NCBI GenBank assembly: GCA_022770425.1
Contig: JALEHY010000003.1
Span: 1-54,547 of the forward strand
Reading direction: 5' to 3'
DNA length: 54,547 nucleotides
DNA from: Parvimonas sp.
GTDB lineage: Bacteria; Bacillota; Clostridia; Tissierellales; Peptoniphilaceae
In this document: positions 23,110 to 30,975 of the stretch, one piece after another
Numbering within the stretch: position 1 is the stretch's first letter
How the letters are laid out: every line of letters starts with the position of its first letter
Notes under the pieces: model-generated
Seen by the model: only the letters and a program-made list of their open reading frames with translations
Told to the model about the DNA's origin: nothing
Database searches by the model: none
Position numbers and translations under genes: made by a program

Positions 23110-25677
23110 TTATAATATTGTAATTTCTCCATCGCAATTATCAAATTGTAATGTGGAGTTTGCTTTTGCGGTTCCTTTAATTATTTCATTTGCAATTAAT
23201 GTTTCAATATTTTTTTGTATATATCTTTTGACAATTCTTGCTCCATAATTTTGTGAATAAGTTGAATCCAATATTAAATCTTTAGCTTTTTCAGTCAAAG
23301 AAATTTTAATGTTAAATTCTTCCAATCTTCTTTCTATCTCAGAAATTGTCATATCTATTATTTTATATAGTTCCTCTTTTTGTAAAGGTTTAAATATAAC
23401 AATGTCATCGACTCTGTTTAAAAACTCAGGTCTAAATGAATTTTTCAATTCATTTTTTATCTTACTTTCCACATCTGATTTTATGTTTCCCTTTTCATCA
23501 ACTCCGTCTGAAAGATATATTGAACCGATATTTGATGTCATAATAATTATAGTATTTTTAAAATCAACTAATCTTCCTTGATTGTCTGTAAGTCGACCAT
23601 CATCTAAGACTTGTAGTAAAATATTAAATACATCGGGATGAGCCTTTTCAATTTCATCAAAAAGCACAACTGAATACGGATTTCTTCTGACTTTTTCAGT
23701 AAGTTGTCCACCTTCGTCATAACCTACATATCCGGGAGGAGCACCTATAAGTCTTGAAACGGAATGCTTTTCCATATATTCACTCATATCTATTCTTATT
23801 AAATTTTTTTCATCATCAAACATAGCCTCACAAAGTGTTTTTGCAAGTTCGGTTTTTCCAACTCCTGTCGGTCCCAAGAAAATGAATGAGCCTATAGGTT
23901 TATTTATATCTTTTAAACCACTTCTTGACCTTAATATACAATTCTTTACTACTTCTATTGCTTCATCTTGTCCTACAACTCTCTTATGAAGAATTTCGTC
24001 TAAACGCAATAATTTTTCTTTTTCTCCTTCTACTAATTTAGTAACAGGTATGTTTGTCCATTTAGATATAACTTCTGCAATAGTATCTTCCGTAACTTCT
24101 TCTTTCAAAAAACTTTCTTTTTCTTTTTTCTTGTCATTAAGCTCTGCAAGTTTTAATTCCAATTTAGCTAATTTACCATATTTTAATTCTGAAAGTTTTT
24201 CAAAGTTATATTCTCTTTCGGCTTTTTCTATTTCCGTCCTGATTTCATCAATTTCTGACTTTAGATTTTTAATTTCGTTTATATCCTTTTTGTCACTTTC
24301 CCATTTAGCATTTTTTAGTTCATAATCATATTTAAGTGCTGAAAGTTCTTTTTCTAAGTCAGTCAATCTCTTTTTACTAAGTTCATCATTTTCTTTTGAA
24401 AGAGCAGTTTTTTCAATTTCTAATTGCAAGATTTTTCTTCTTAAATCGTCTATTTCCTGAGGCATTGAATCTATTTCTGTTCTTACCATAGAAGATGCCT
24501 CATCCATCAAATCAATGGCTTTATCAGGTAAAAATCTGTCTGTGATATATCTGTCACTCAAAGTGGCACAAGCTATTACGGCAGAATCTGTTATTTTTAT
24601 ACCATGATGAATCTCATATTTTTCCTTGATACCTCTAAGAATTGAAATTGTATCTTCAACTGTAGGTTCTTTTACTAAAACCTTTTGAAATCTTCTTTCT
24701 AACGCTCCGTCTTTCTCAATATACTTTCTGTATTCATCTAAAGTTGTTGCTCCGATAGTATGAAGTTCTCCTCTTGCAAGCATAGGTTTTAACATATTTG
24801 ATGCATCTAATGCCCCATCAGTTTTTCCTGCACCTACAAGTGTATGAATTTCATCAATAAATAAAATTATCTCACCGTCTGACTCTTTGATTTCCTTTAA
24901 AACTTCTTTTAATCTTTCTTCAAATTCACCCCTAAATTTTGCACCTGCAATCAAACTACCCATATCCAAAGAGAAAATTATCTTATCTTTAAGACCGTCC
25001 GGAACATCTTTGTTGACAATTCGTTGAGCTAACCCTTCAACTATTGCTGTTTTCCCAACTCCGGGTTCTCCTATTAAAACAGGATTATTTTTTGTTCTTC
25101 TTGACAAAATTCTAATTGAATGTCTAATTTCTTCATCTCTTCCAATTACAGGATCAAGTTTTCCGTTTTTAGCTTCATCTGTCAAATTTCTTCCATATTT
25201 TAGAAGTTCTTTACTCGTTTCTCCTTCTTTTGTTTCTTTTTTCATATTTTTTATTCCCATTAATGCATATTTAAAAGAATTATAATTTATTTGATATTTG
25301 TTTAAAATGTCTGTAGATTTAATATTTTTTTCTTTCAGAAGTGCCAAATATATGTGTTCAACACAAATTTCATTTCCGTTAGTAGATTTCATTTCATCTT
25401 CTGAATTTAACAAAATTCTTTGATAAACAGTATTTGGATAAATATTTGAGGAGCCGTATTGTGAAGGAATTTTTTCTATCTCCCCTCTAATATCATCTCT
25501 ATAAGATTTAATATCTACATTCATAATGTTCAAAACCTGAATAATTAAATTATCTTCTTCTGTCAGTGCACTATGTAAATGAATATCGGAAATTTCTGAA
25601 TTTGCATTTTTTATTGCCAATGCCTGTGATCTTTCGATAGCATCCATAGCGTTATTGTTAAATTTTTTTAAATCCAT
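23110..25677 (-). CDS. clpB: ATP-dependent disaggregase ClpB
   Basis: 855 residues, full ClpB length. N domain, first AAA+ module with GEPGVGKTA near 205, a long coiled-coil M domain (about 405-520, rich in Lys/Glu heptads), and a second AAA+ module with GPTGVGKTE near 600. There is no ClpC-type short M domain and no ClpP-binding loop is evident. With DnaK/DnaJ it extracts and refolds aggregated proteins. The ATG is four bases from the frameshifted DUF1905 gene, and the CtsR box sits at the head of the operon. Confidence 0.96.
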   Translation of the reverse strand: MDLKKFNNNAMDAIERSQALAIKNANSEISDIHLHSALTEEDNLIIQVLNIMNVDIKSYRDDIRGEIEKIPSQYGSSNIYPNTVYQRILLNSEDEMKSTNGNEICVEHIYLALLKEKNIKSTDILNKYQINYNSFKYALMGIKNMKKETKEGETSKELLKYGRNLTDEAKNGKLDPVIGRDEEIRHSIRILSRRTKNNPVLIGEPGVGKTAIVEGLAQRIVNKDVPDGLKDKIIFSLDMGSLIAGAKFRGEFEERLKEVLKEIKESDGEIILFIDEIHTLVGAGKTDGALDASNMLKPMLARGELHTIGATTLDEYRKYIEKDGALERRFQKVLVKEPTVEDTISILRGIKEKYEIHHGIKITDSAVIACATLSDRYITDRFLPDKAIDLMDEASSMVRTEIDSMPQEIDDLRRKILQLEIEKTALSKENDELSKKRLTDLEKELSALKYDYELKNAKWESDKKDINEIKNLKSEIDEIRTEIEKAEREYNFEKLSELKYGKLAKLELKLAELNDKKKEKESFLKEEVTEDTIAEVISKWTNIPVTKLVEGEKEKLLRLDEILHKRVVGQDEAIEVVKNCILRSRSGLKDINKPIGSFIFLGPTGVGKTELAKTLCEAMFDDEKNLIRIDMSEYMEKHSVSRLIGAPPGYVGYDEGGQLTEKVRRNPYSVVLFDEIEKAHPDVFNILLQVLDDGRLTDNQGRLVDFKNTIIIMTSNIGSIYLSDGVDEKGNIKSDVESKIKNELKNSFRPEFLNRVDDIVIFKPLQKEELYKIIDMTISEIERRLEEFNIKISLTEKAKDLILDSTYSQNYGARIVKRYIQKNIETLIANEIIKGTAKANSTLQFDNCDGEITIL

Positions 25678-25679
25678 AA

Positions 25680-25953
25680 TTACCTCTCTCTTTCTTTTAT
25701 AGTTACTTTTATAATATCTCCAAAAGTTTTATTTATCGCTTTTCTTATATCTTTTCTTATTCCTATTATATGACAAGGAGTTTTCATCTTTACAAGACTC
25801 CCTTTATACTCATAACCGTCAAAAGTCGCATCAACAAAAACTCTGCCTTTTTTAAACTCCTCTTTAACATCAAACGGAAACTCAATATACGCTCCGTCAA
25901 TATCAGGAACTTTTTTTTATCACGGCATCAAATTCATAAATTTTATCATTCAT
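25680..25953 (-). pseudogene. DUF1905-domain protein, frameshifted at an A8 run
   Basis: An ATG at 25953 with AAGGAG begins a frame reading Y-E-F-D-A-V-I-K-K that stops soon after the run of eight A (minus strand; 25918-25911). If the run had seven A, the frame would continue as VPDIDGAYIEFPFDV, then FVDATFDGYEYKGSL, then TPCHIIGIRKDIRKAI to a stop at 25680. That is a complete DUF1905 domain of about 90 residues. The rest of the gene is fully preserved, with short spacing to both neighbours, so slippage-based expression or a read error are as likely as true loss. It lies between the DnaJ-type gene and clpB. Confidence 0.7.
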
Positions 25954-25962
25954 ACTATCTCC

Positions 25963-26859
25963 TTACATTTCCATTAACTTTTTATAAAGTTCAATTTGTT
26001 TTTCAGACAAATCTTTAGGATTATTTATTACAATTTCTAAATACAAATCTCCTACATTTCCTTTCAAATCAATGTATCCTTTATTTGCAATTCTTATTTT
26101 TTTCATACTTTCAATTTTTTCCGGAATTTTTATTTTTATGTTACCACTTAAAGTTTCAACAACCTTTGTAACTCCAAAATAAGCCTCCCAAGGTAAAACA
26201 TAAATTTTCTTAATTAAATTCAATCCATCAAGTTTATATTCATCTTCTACCAAATTTATTTTAACTAAAATATCCCCGTCAATCCCATATTTTTCTCCGT
26301 TAACTTTCACTTTTTTACCTGTTGTAATCCCCTTTGGAATTTTTATGGTAATTTTTTTAGGAGAATTGTTTATATTAACATACATTTCTCTTTCTGCTCC
26401 GTTAAAAGCCTGCTTTACAGTTAAATTTACACTTGTTTCAAACTTTTGTCGTTGCGGTTTGGAATAAGAAGAAAAATTTCTTGAATTAGTAAATCCATTA
26501 AATCCTCCAAAAGCTGATGAGCTTTGGTCTCCTCCGAAAAACATATTAAAGAAATCTGAAAAACCTCCCATATTTCCTGTTGAATAAGAAGAGTTAAATC
26601 CAAAATTTCTCGGATCAAAATTATCTCCTTGATTAAAATTGTAATTTGAACCGAACATATCATATTGTTTTCTCTTATTTTTATCCGACAAAACTTCATA
26701 TGCCTCATTTATTTCCTTAAATTTGTTTGCAGCAACTTCATCATTTTGATTAACATCAGGATGATATTTTTTTGCCAATTTTCTATACTCTTTTTTGATT
26801 TGTGCATCAGTTGCATTTTTATCTACACCTAAAATTTTATAATAATCTTTATATTCCAT
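25963..26859 (-). CDS. CbpA-type DnaJ co-chaperone without zinc fingers
   Basis: 298 residues. J domain 1-70 with the HPD motif in KKYHPDVNQ. A Gly/Phe-rich region follows (about 75-145), then the two beta-sandwich C-terminal domains; no CxxCxGxG zinc repeats. It would recruit DnaK to clients and cooperate with the ClpB encoded downstream. The ATG at 26859 follows GGAGGAG; an in-frame TTG upstream overlaps that site. It is the first gene of a CtsR-controlled operon, ten bases before the DUF1905 gene. Confidence 0.92.
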   Translation of the reverse strand: MEYKDYYKILGVDKNATDAQIKKEYRKLAKKYHPDVNQNDEVAANKFKEINEAYEVLSDKNKRKQYDMFGSNYNFNQGDNFDPRNFGFNSSYSTGNMGGFSDFFNMFFGGDQSSSAFGGFNGFTNSRNFSSYSKPQRQKFETSVNLTVKQAFNGAEREMYVNINNSPKKITIKIPKGITTGKKVKVNGEKYGIDGDILVKINLVEDEYKLDGLNLIKKIYVLPWEAYFGVTKVVETLSGNIKIKIPEKIESMKKIRIANKGYIDLKGNVGDLYLEIVINNPKDLSEKQIELYKKLMEM

Positions 26860-26875
26860 AATCTCCTCCAAATAA

Positions 26876-26892
26876 TTTGACTTTCTTTGACC
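26876..26892 (-). promoter_or_regulatory. CtsR operator
   Basis: Minus strand GGTCAAA-GAA-AGTCAAA matches the CtsR consensus RGTCAAA-NAN-RGTCAAA exactly. It sits just downstream of the -10 box, where repressor binding would block transcription until heat shock. Confidence 0.85.
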
Positions 26893-26901
26893 TTTAGTTT
26901 T

Positions 26902-26930
26902 ATTATACCCTATTTTTATTATTTAAACAA
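26902..26930 (-). promoter_or_regulatory. sigma-A promoter of the DnaJ-clpB heat-shock operon
   Basis: TTGTTT (26930-26925), a 17-base spacer and TATAAT (26907-26902) on the minus strand. A near copy of this region precedes the Nudix genes at 28921-28975. Confidence 0.75.
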
Positions 26931-27014
26931 TAATATTAATTTTTTGTAATAAAAATTTAATTCAATAAACTTGTGGTATAGAGTAAATGATTAACAAATT
27001 TTAGGAGATAAATA

Positions 27015-27842
27015 ATGAATACTTTTAAAAAATTAAAAAACTATATTAAAATTTTAAACTTTTCAAAAATTTTTTCAAAATCAGCAGAAATGTCCTTTTA
27101 CTTAACACTGTCAATTTTCCCGTCTTTAATTTTTTTAATTTCTGTGATTGCATATATACCGAATATAGACCTTATATTTAAAAATAAAAATATATTAAAA
27201 TTCATTCCAAACGATGCCTTGTTAATATTGCAGTCGCTAATCGACTCCGCAATTAACAACAGAAGTGTTAATCTTATATTATTTTCATCACTATTGGCAA
27301 TTTGGACTTTTTCAAAATATATAAAATCAATAATTAAGGCACAAAATGAAGTTTACGAATTTACTGAAAAAAGAAATTTTTTGGTTTTAAATTTAATTTC
27401 CGTTTTGTATTCAATTGCATTTTTTACCGTAATAATATCGACAATGATACTTATCGTATACGGAAATAAAATAAGTATATTTTTAAAAGAATTGTTAAAC
27501 AACAATTTTGTACTCGTAGATTTTTTTAATGTAATCAGATTTTTAATTCCGATTTTGCTTATGACATTTATCTTTCTAAACATATTCACATTTACGCCAT
27601 GTGGGAAATTAAAATATAAGCAAACAATAACAGGCGCATTGATAACGTCAGTTTTATGGTTCAACTTTTCTTTAATATACGCATTTTATGCTAATCATTC
27701 AAGTGGATTAAAAGAAATTTACGGTAGCATTTCAACAATTATCGTACTTATGAGCTGGTTATATTTTTGTAGCATTTCAATTGCGATAGGTTATACAATA
27801 AACTCAATAATTTTTAAAAGAAAAAGTCTTAGTTCAAACTAA
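27015..27842 (+). CDS. YihY/BrkB-family inner membrane protein
   Basis: 275 residues with about six membrane segments. The family pattern is AEMSFYLTLSIFPSLIFL near residues 24-41, with WTFSKYIKSIIKAQNEVY in the middle and an IYGSISTIIVLMSWLYFCS segment near 235-253. YihY-type proteins are often annotated as ribonuclease BN, a label now considered wrong; actual transport or envelope function is unknown. The ATG follows AGGAGATAAATA. It is divergent from the heat-shock operon and alone in its transcript. Confidence 0.9.
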   Translation: MNTFKKLKNYIKILNFSKIFSKSAEMSFYLTLSIFPSLIFLISVIAYIPNIDLIFKNKNILKFIPNDALLILQSLIDSAINNRSVNLILFSSLLAIWTFSKYIKSIIKAQNEVYEFTEKRNFLVLNLISVLYSIAFFTVIISTMILIVYGNKISIFLKELLNNNFVLVDFFNVIRFLIPILLMTFIFLNIFTFTPCGKLKYKQTITGALITSVLWFNFSLIYAFYANHSSGLKEIYGSISTIIVLMSWLYFCSISIAIGYTINSIIFKRKSLSSN

Positions 27843-27850
27843 GACTTTTT
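27821..27850 (+). terminator. intrinsic terminator of the YihY gene
   Basis: A 13-bp perfect stem AAAAAGTCTTAGT (27821-27833), loop TCAA, ACTAAGACTTTTT (27838-27850). The stop codon lies inside the stem. Confidence 0.85.
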
Positions 27851-27975
27851 TAAAATTATATTTTGTATAAATGATAACTATTGCTTAAATAAGTATAAAT
27901 ATATCAACAAAAAACAATAAAAAGTAATTTTTAAATAATCTATCAAATTTAAACTTTTTTAATTATTCAAAACTC

Positions 27976-28455
27976 CTATTTTAATAAATCAAAACCGTTT
28001 AGAAAGTCTTCAATTAACGGAAAATGCGTTTTAGCAATATTTAAACTCCTTACTTCTTCTTTAGAGAAAAATTTTAATTCTTTGGACTCCTCACTACATT
28101 TCAAAATAATATTTTCATTCTCAGACTTATAGATAAAAGTTACGGTTATAACCCTAAGTATATTCCCGTCAGGATAACTTGCTATTCTTGTCGGATTGTC
28201 ATAAATCTTATAAAAATTGAGTTTTTGTGTGTCAACATTTATTCCAGTTTCCTCATACACTTCTCTTACAGCACAGTCTTTTAAATTCTCATCTATCTTT
28301 AATCCGCCGCCTACAACTGCCCACAAATCACTGTCTTTTCTATACTCAAGTAACAACTTGTCTTTATTTACAATAAAAACGCTAACACCTATATGATTTG
28401 GACGATTAGGTACAGGCGCATATTTATCATTATAAAAAAATTTTGCATCTTTCAT
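27976..28455 (-). CDS. Nudix hydrolase (second of a tandem pair)
   Basis: 159 residues with one Nudix box, GGGLKIDENLKDCAVREVYE followed by ETGI, near residues 48-71. It would hydrolyse a nucleoside diphosphate derivative; sanitising oxidised or non-canonical nucleotides is common for such small members, but substrate cannot be assigned. The ATG directly abuts the stop codon of the preceding Nudix gene, so the two are translationally coupled. The two are only distantly similar to one another. Confidence 0.88.
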   Translation of the reverse strand: MKDAKFFYNDKYAPVPNRPNHIGVSVFIVNKDKLLLEYRKDSDLWAVVGGGLKIDENLKDCAVREVYEETGINVDTQKLNFYKIYDNPTRIASYPDGNILRVITVTFIYKSENENIILKCSEESKELKFFSKEEVRSLNIAKTHFPLIEDFLNGFDLLK

Positions 28456-28905
28456 CTATAAATTCTCAACCTTCCATTCTTTATCAAACCAATGATAACT
28501 TTCTGAAATCTCATCATTTTCAAAGACTTCGAACATTTCTTTAAACCCGCTTGCTAAATTATAATTGTTTAGTTCGTGTTTATCTATCCAAAAAACCTCT
28601 CCTTCAGCAGAACTTTTTATTTCCCCTACAAATTTATCTGTCTTGTAACAAAATACAATATATCTAAAACTCTTATCTTCCATTGTAAATTGCTTAACTC
28701 CGCAAAGTTTTAAATCAAAAACATCAAGTCCCGTTTCTTCTTTAACCTCTCTAATCGTAGATTTGATAAAAGATTCTTCAAGATTTACATGTCCTCCGGG
28801 AAAAGTTATTCCTTTCCAATTTTTAACTCTGTCTTGAACTAAAATTTTATTTTCACAATAAATCATACACATATTAGTTAAAACAACTTTTTCCGTCTTG
28901 TCCAT
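28456..28905 (-). CDS. Nudix hydrolase (first of a tandem pair)
   Basis: 149 residues with the Nudix box GGHVNLEESFIKSTIREVKE followed by ETGL near residues 36-59. The N-terminal MCMIYCENKILVQDRVKNW is typical of the MutT-like 8-oxo-dGTP diphosphatase set. The ATG at 28905 follows GGAGG. Its promoter region is a diverged copy of the DnaJ/ClpB promoter. Substrate unknown. Confidence 0.88.
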   Translation of the reverse strand: MDKTEKVVLTNMCMIYCENKILVQDRVKNWKGITFPGGHVNLEESFIKSTIREVKEETGLDVFDLKLCGVKQFTMEDKSFRYIVFCYKTDKFVGEIKSSAEGEVFWIDKHELNNYNLASGFKEMFEVFENDEISESYHWFDKEWKVENL

Positions 28906-28920
28906 AATACCTCCAAATTA

Positions 28921-28937
28921 TTTTACTTTCTTTTACG
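28921..28937 (-). promoter_or_regulatory. degenerate CtsR-like operator
   Basis: CGTAAAAGAAAGTAAAA occupies the same position relative to the -10 box as the CtsR site at 26876-26892. It differs mainly by changing the central GTC to GTA in both half-sites. Those bases are essential in the consensus, so binding is doubtful. Confidence 0.45.
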
Positions 28938-28946
28938 TTTAGCCTC

Positions 28947-28975
28947 ATTATACCTTATTTTTAAAAACTAAACAA
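28947..28975 (-). promoter_or_regulatory. sigma-A promoter of the Nudix pair
   Basis: TTGTTT (28975-28970), 17 bases and TATAAT (28952-28947) on the minus strand. Confidence 0.75.
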
Positions 28976-29050
28976 GTAAAAGTTAAAAAATCGTAATATA
29001 TTAAAAATTTAAAAACTTTTGCTAATTACTAATAAATTTGTACAAAAATA

Positions 29051-29079
29051 TTGACAATAATAATAAAAAAGAGTATTAT
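29051..29079 (+). promoter_or_regulatory. sigma-A promoter of the small membrane protein gene
   Basis: TTGACA (29051-29056), a 17-base spacer, TATTAT (29074-29079). The transcript leader to 29166 includes AGAGGACG, a short ATG frame of four codons and a GACTA-TTCAG-TAGTC hairpin near 29109-29123. No known riboswitch was recognised. Confidence 0.75.
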
Positions 29080-29166
29080 GAACTTAAATACAAGAGGACG
29101 ATATTATGACTATTCAGTAGTCCGCTATGAATATATCATCTTATTGTATAAAGTAAAAATAGGTGA

Positions 29167-29541
29167 TTGATTTATGAAAAAAAAAATGATGTTAAAGAAT
29201 CTTATAAATTGCTTATTGCGATTTTATTGTTAAGTATAATGATGTTTTTGCTTGTAACTTTAGATAAGATAAGTTTGTACAATACAATCATTATCTTAAT
29301 CATTTTTTTAATATTTTGTTACTTAATATTTTTTACCAAATTAGGTAACAGTAAAGTATTTAGAAATAAATATTATGAAAAGTATTACAAAGACCATTTT
29401 TTACTTTCACGATTTGTAAATATCGGGATTGTTTTTGCGATTTTTTTTATAAAAACACAACCTCAAATTTCTCTTATAGGTATATTATTTATACTTATAG
29501 GTTTAATCGGACCTTATTTTGCAGAAAAAAACTGGAAATAA
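29167..29541 (+). CDS. small four-helix membrane protein, start disturbed by an A10 run
   Basis: About 120 residues with four hydrophobic segments (near 16-33, 39-55, 85-97 and 103-115) and a basic loop KYYEKYYKDHF. Family not recognised. The well-spaced ATG at 29174 (AGGTG eight bases upstream) is out of frame with the body. The run of ten A at 29177-29186 would need eight A to give M-K-K-N-D-V-K-E. As written, only a TTG at 29167, almost touching AGGTGA, is in frame. Slippage, a real frameshift or a read error are all possible. Confidence 0.6.
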   Translation: MIYEKKNDVKESYKLLIAILLLSIMMFLLVTLDKISLYNTIIILIIFLIFCYLIFFTKLGNSKVFRNKYYEKYYKDHFLLSRFVNIGIVFAIFFIKTQPQISLIGILFILIGLIGPYFAEKNWK

Positions 29542-29595
29542 TTATCTAATTAAAAGTTAAATTTCTTTAAATTATAAAGAAACTGATATGGCATT

Positions 29596-29646
29596 CAAAA
29601 AAGCAATAATCATTCACCTATTAAAGGTGTAGATTATTGCTTTTTA
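29596..29646 (+). terminator. intrinsic terminator, shared by convergent genes
   Basis: AAAAAGCAATAATC and GATTATTGCTTTTT form a 14-base-pair stem with a smaller inner hairpin CCTATTAAAGG. It can end the small membrane gene (plus) and the purine operon (minus). Confidence 0.8.
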
Positions 29647-29719
29647 ACATTTAAGAATATAAATATAATACTGCTTTCTAAAAAAATCATATAAAATAAT
29701 GCAATCAGAAAAAGTTGTT

Positions 29720-30967
29720 TTATTTAATTATTCCTATATCTTTTCTGTAGCACATTCCGTCAAATGAAATTTTTTCAATATTTTTATATATTTTTTCTCT
29801 AACTTTTTCAAAATCAGCTCCAAGTGCCGTAACTGAAATTACTCTTCCCCCGTCGGTCAATATTTTTTCATTTTCAAGCCTTGTGTTGTTGTGATAAATA
29901 TAAATATCTTTATCTACTTCATTTATTCCAAAAATTTCTTTTCCTTTTTCGTATTTTCTCGGATAACCCCTTGAAGTCAAAATTACCGTCATACATTTTT
30001 CGTTTTTCCACTTTAAATCTTCTTTTTTAAGTATTCCCAAAATTGATTTTTCAATAGCCAAAAGTAAATCACTTTCCATTCTCGGTAATACGACTTCTGT
30101 TTCAGGATCACCAAATCGAACATTAAATTCTAAAATTTTAGGATTTTGGTTGTCAATCATAAACCCGATAAAAAGTATTCCGGAATAATCTAACTTTTCT
30201 TTTTTTAATGCAAATGAAATATTTTTAAGTATTTCATCTATTTTCTCGCTTGTTTTTTCATCAAATAATTCACTTGGAGAATAGCAACCTACTCCTCCGG
30301 TATTTTCTCCTTCGTCATTGTCAAAAATTCTTTTATAATCTCTTGCACTTTCCATTGGAATTAAATTTCCTTTTGAAACAAAACAAAGAAGTGACATCTC
30401 TTTTCCTTTTAAAAATTCTTCAATTACCGCTTTTTTACCCTCTTTGCCAAAAATTTCATCTTCAAAAAGTTCTTTAAGATATTCTTTAGCTTCAAATTCC
30501 GTATTACAAATTCTAACTCCTTTACCCGCACAAAGTCCGTCGGCTTTTATAACTAACGGATAGGAAAATTCTTTTATAACTTCTTCTCCCTCTTTTTTAG
30601 ATAAAACCGTTTTGTATTTTGCAGTAGGAATATTATATTTTTGCATAAATTCCTTTGCAAAATCTTTACTTCCTTCAAGCATTGCGGATTTTTTATCCGC
30701 TCCGAAAACTTTAATACCACTGTCTTTAAATAAATCAAATATTCCGTCACAAAGAGGAGCTTCAGGTCCTACAACAACCAAATCAATATTATTTTCTTTA
30801 GAAAATCTTAAAATTTCTTCATTTGATTTAAGAGAAACATTTTGAGCATATCTTAATGTTCCGGCATTCCCATTTGAACAATAAAGTGTATTAAGTTTTT
30901 TACTCTCAGATAACTTTTTACAAATAGCATCTTCTCTTCCACCATTTCCAACAACTAAAACTTTCAT
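29720..30967 (-). CDS. purD: phosphoribosylamine-glycine ligase
   Basis: 415 residues. ATP-grasp GAR synthetase, second step of purine synthesis. N-terminal MKVLVVGNGGREDAI, ATP-binding KADGLCAGKGV near 139-149, and EFNVRFGDPETEVVL near 275-289. It is the last gene of the operon, eight bases after purH, with AGGAGG upstream. Confidence 0.97.
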   Translation of the reverse strand: MKVLVVGNGGREDAICKKLSESKKLNTLYCSNGNAGTLRYAQNVSLKSNEEILRFSKENNIDLVVVGPEAPLCDGIFDLFKDSGIKVFGADKKSAMLEGSKDFAKEFMQKYNIPTAKYKTVLSKKEGEEVIKEFSYPLVIKADGLCAGKGVRICNTEFEAKEYLKELFEDEIFGKEGKKAVIEEFLKGKEMSLLCFVSKGNLIPMESARDYKRIFDNDEGENTGGVGCYSPSELFDEKTSEKIDEILKNISFALKKEKLDYSGILFIGFMIDNQNPKILEFNVRFGDPETEVVLPRMESDLLLAIEKSILGILKKEDLKWKNEKCMTVILTSRGYPRKYEKGKEIFGINEVDKDIYIYHNNTRLENEKILTDGGRVISVTALGADFEKVREKIYKNIEKISFDGMCYRKDIGIIK

Positions 30968-30975
30968 AGTTCCTC

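Noticed and set aside
26870..26960. CIRCE (HrcA) element at the DnaJ operon
   Set aside because: I looked for the TTAGCACTC...GAGTGCTAA repeat and saw none; the CtsR heptamers explain the control.
27976..28905. Recent duplication of the two Nudix genes
   Set aside because: Apart from the Nudix box the two proteins share little, so they are an old or independent pairing.
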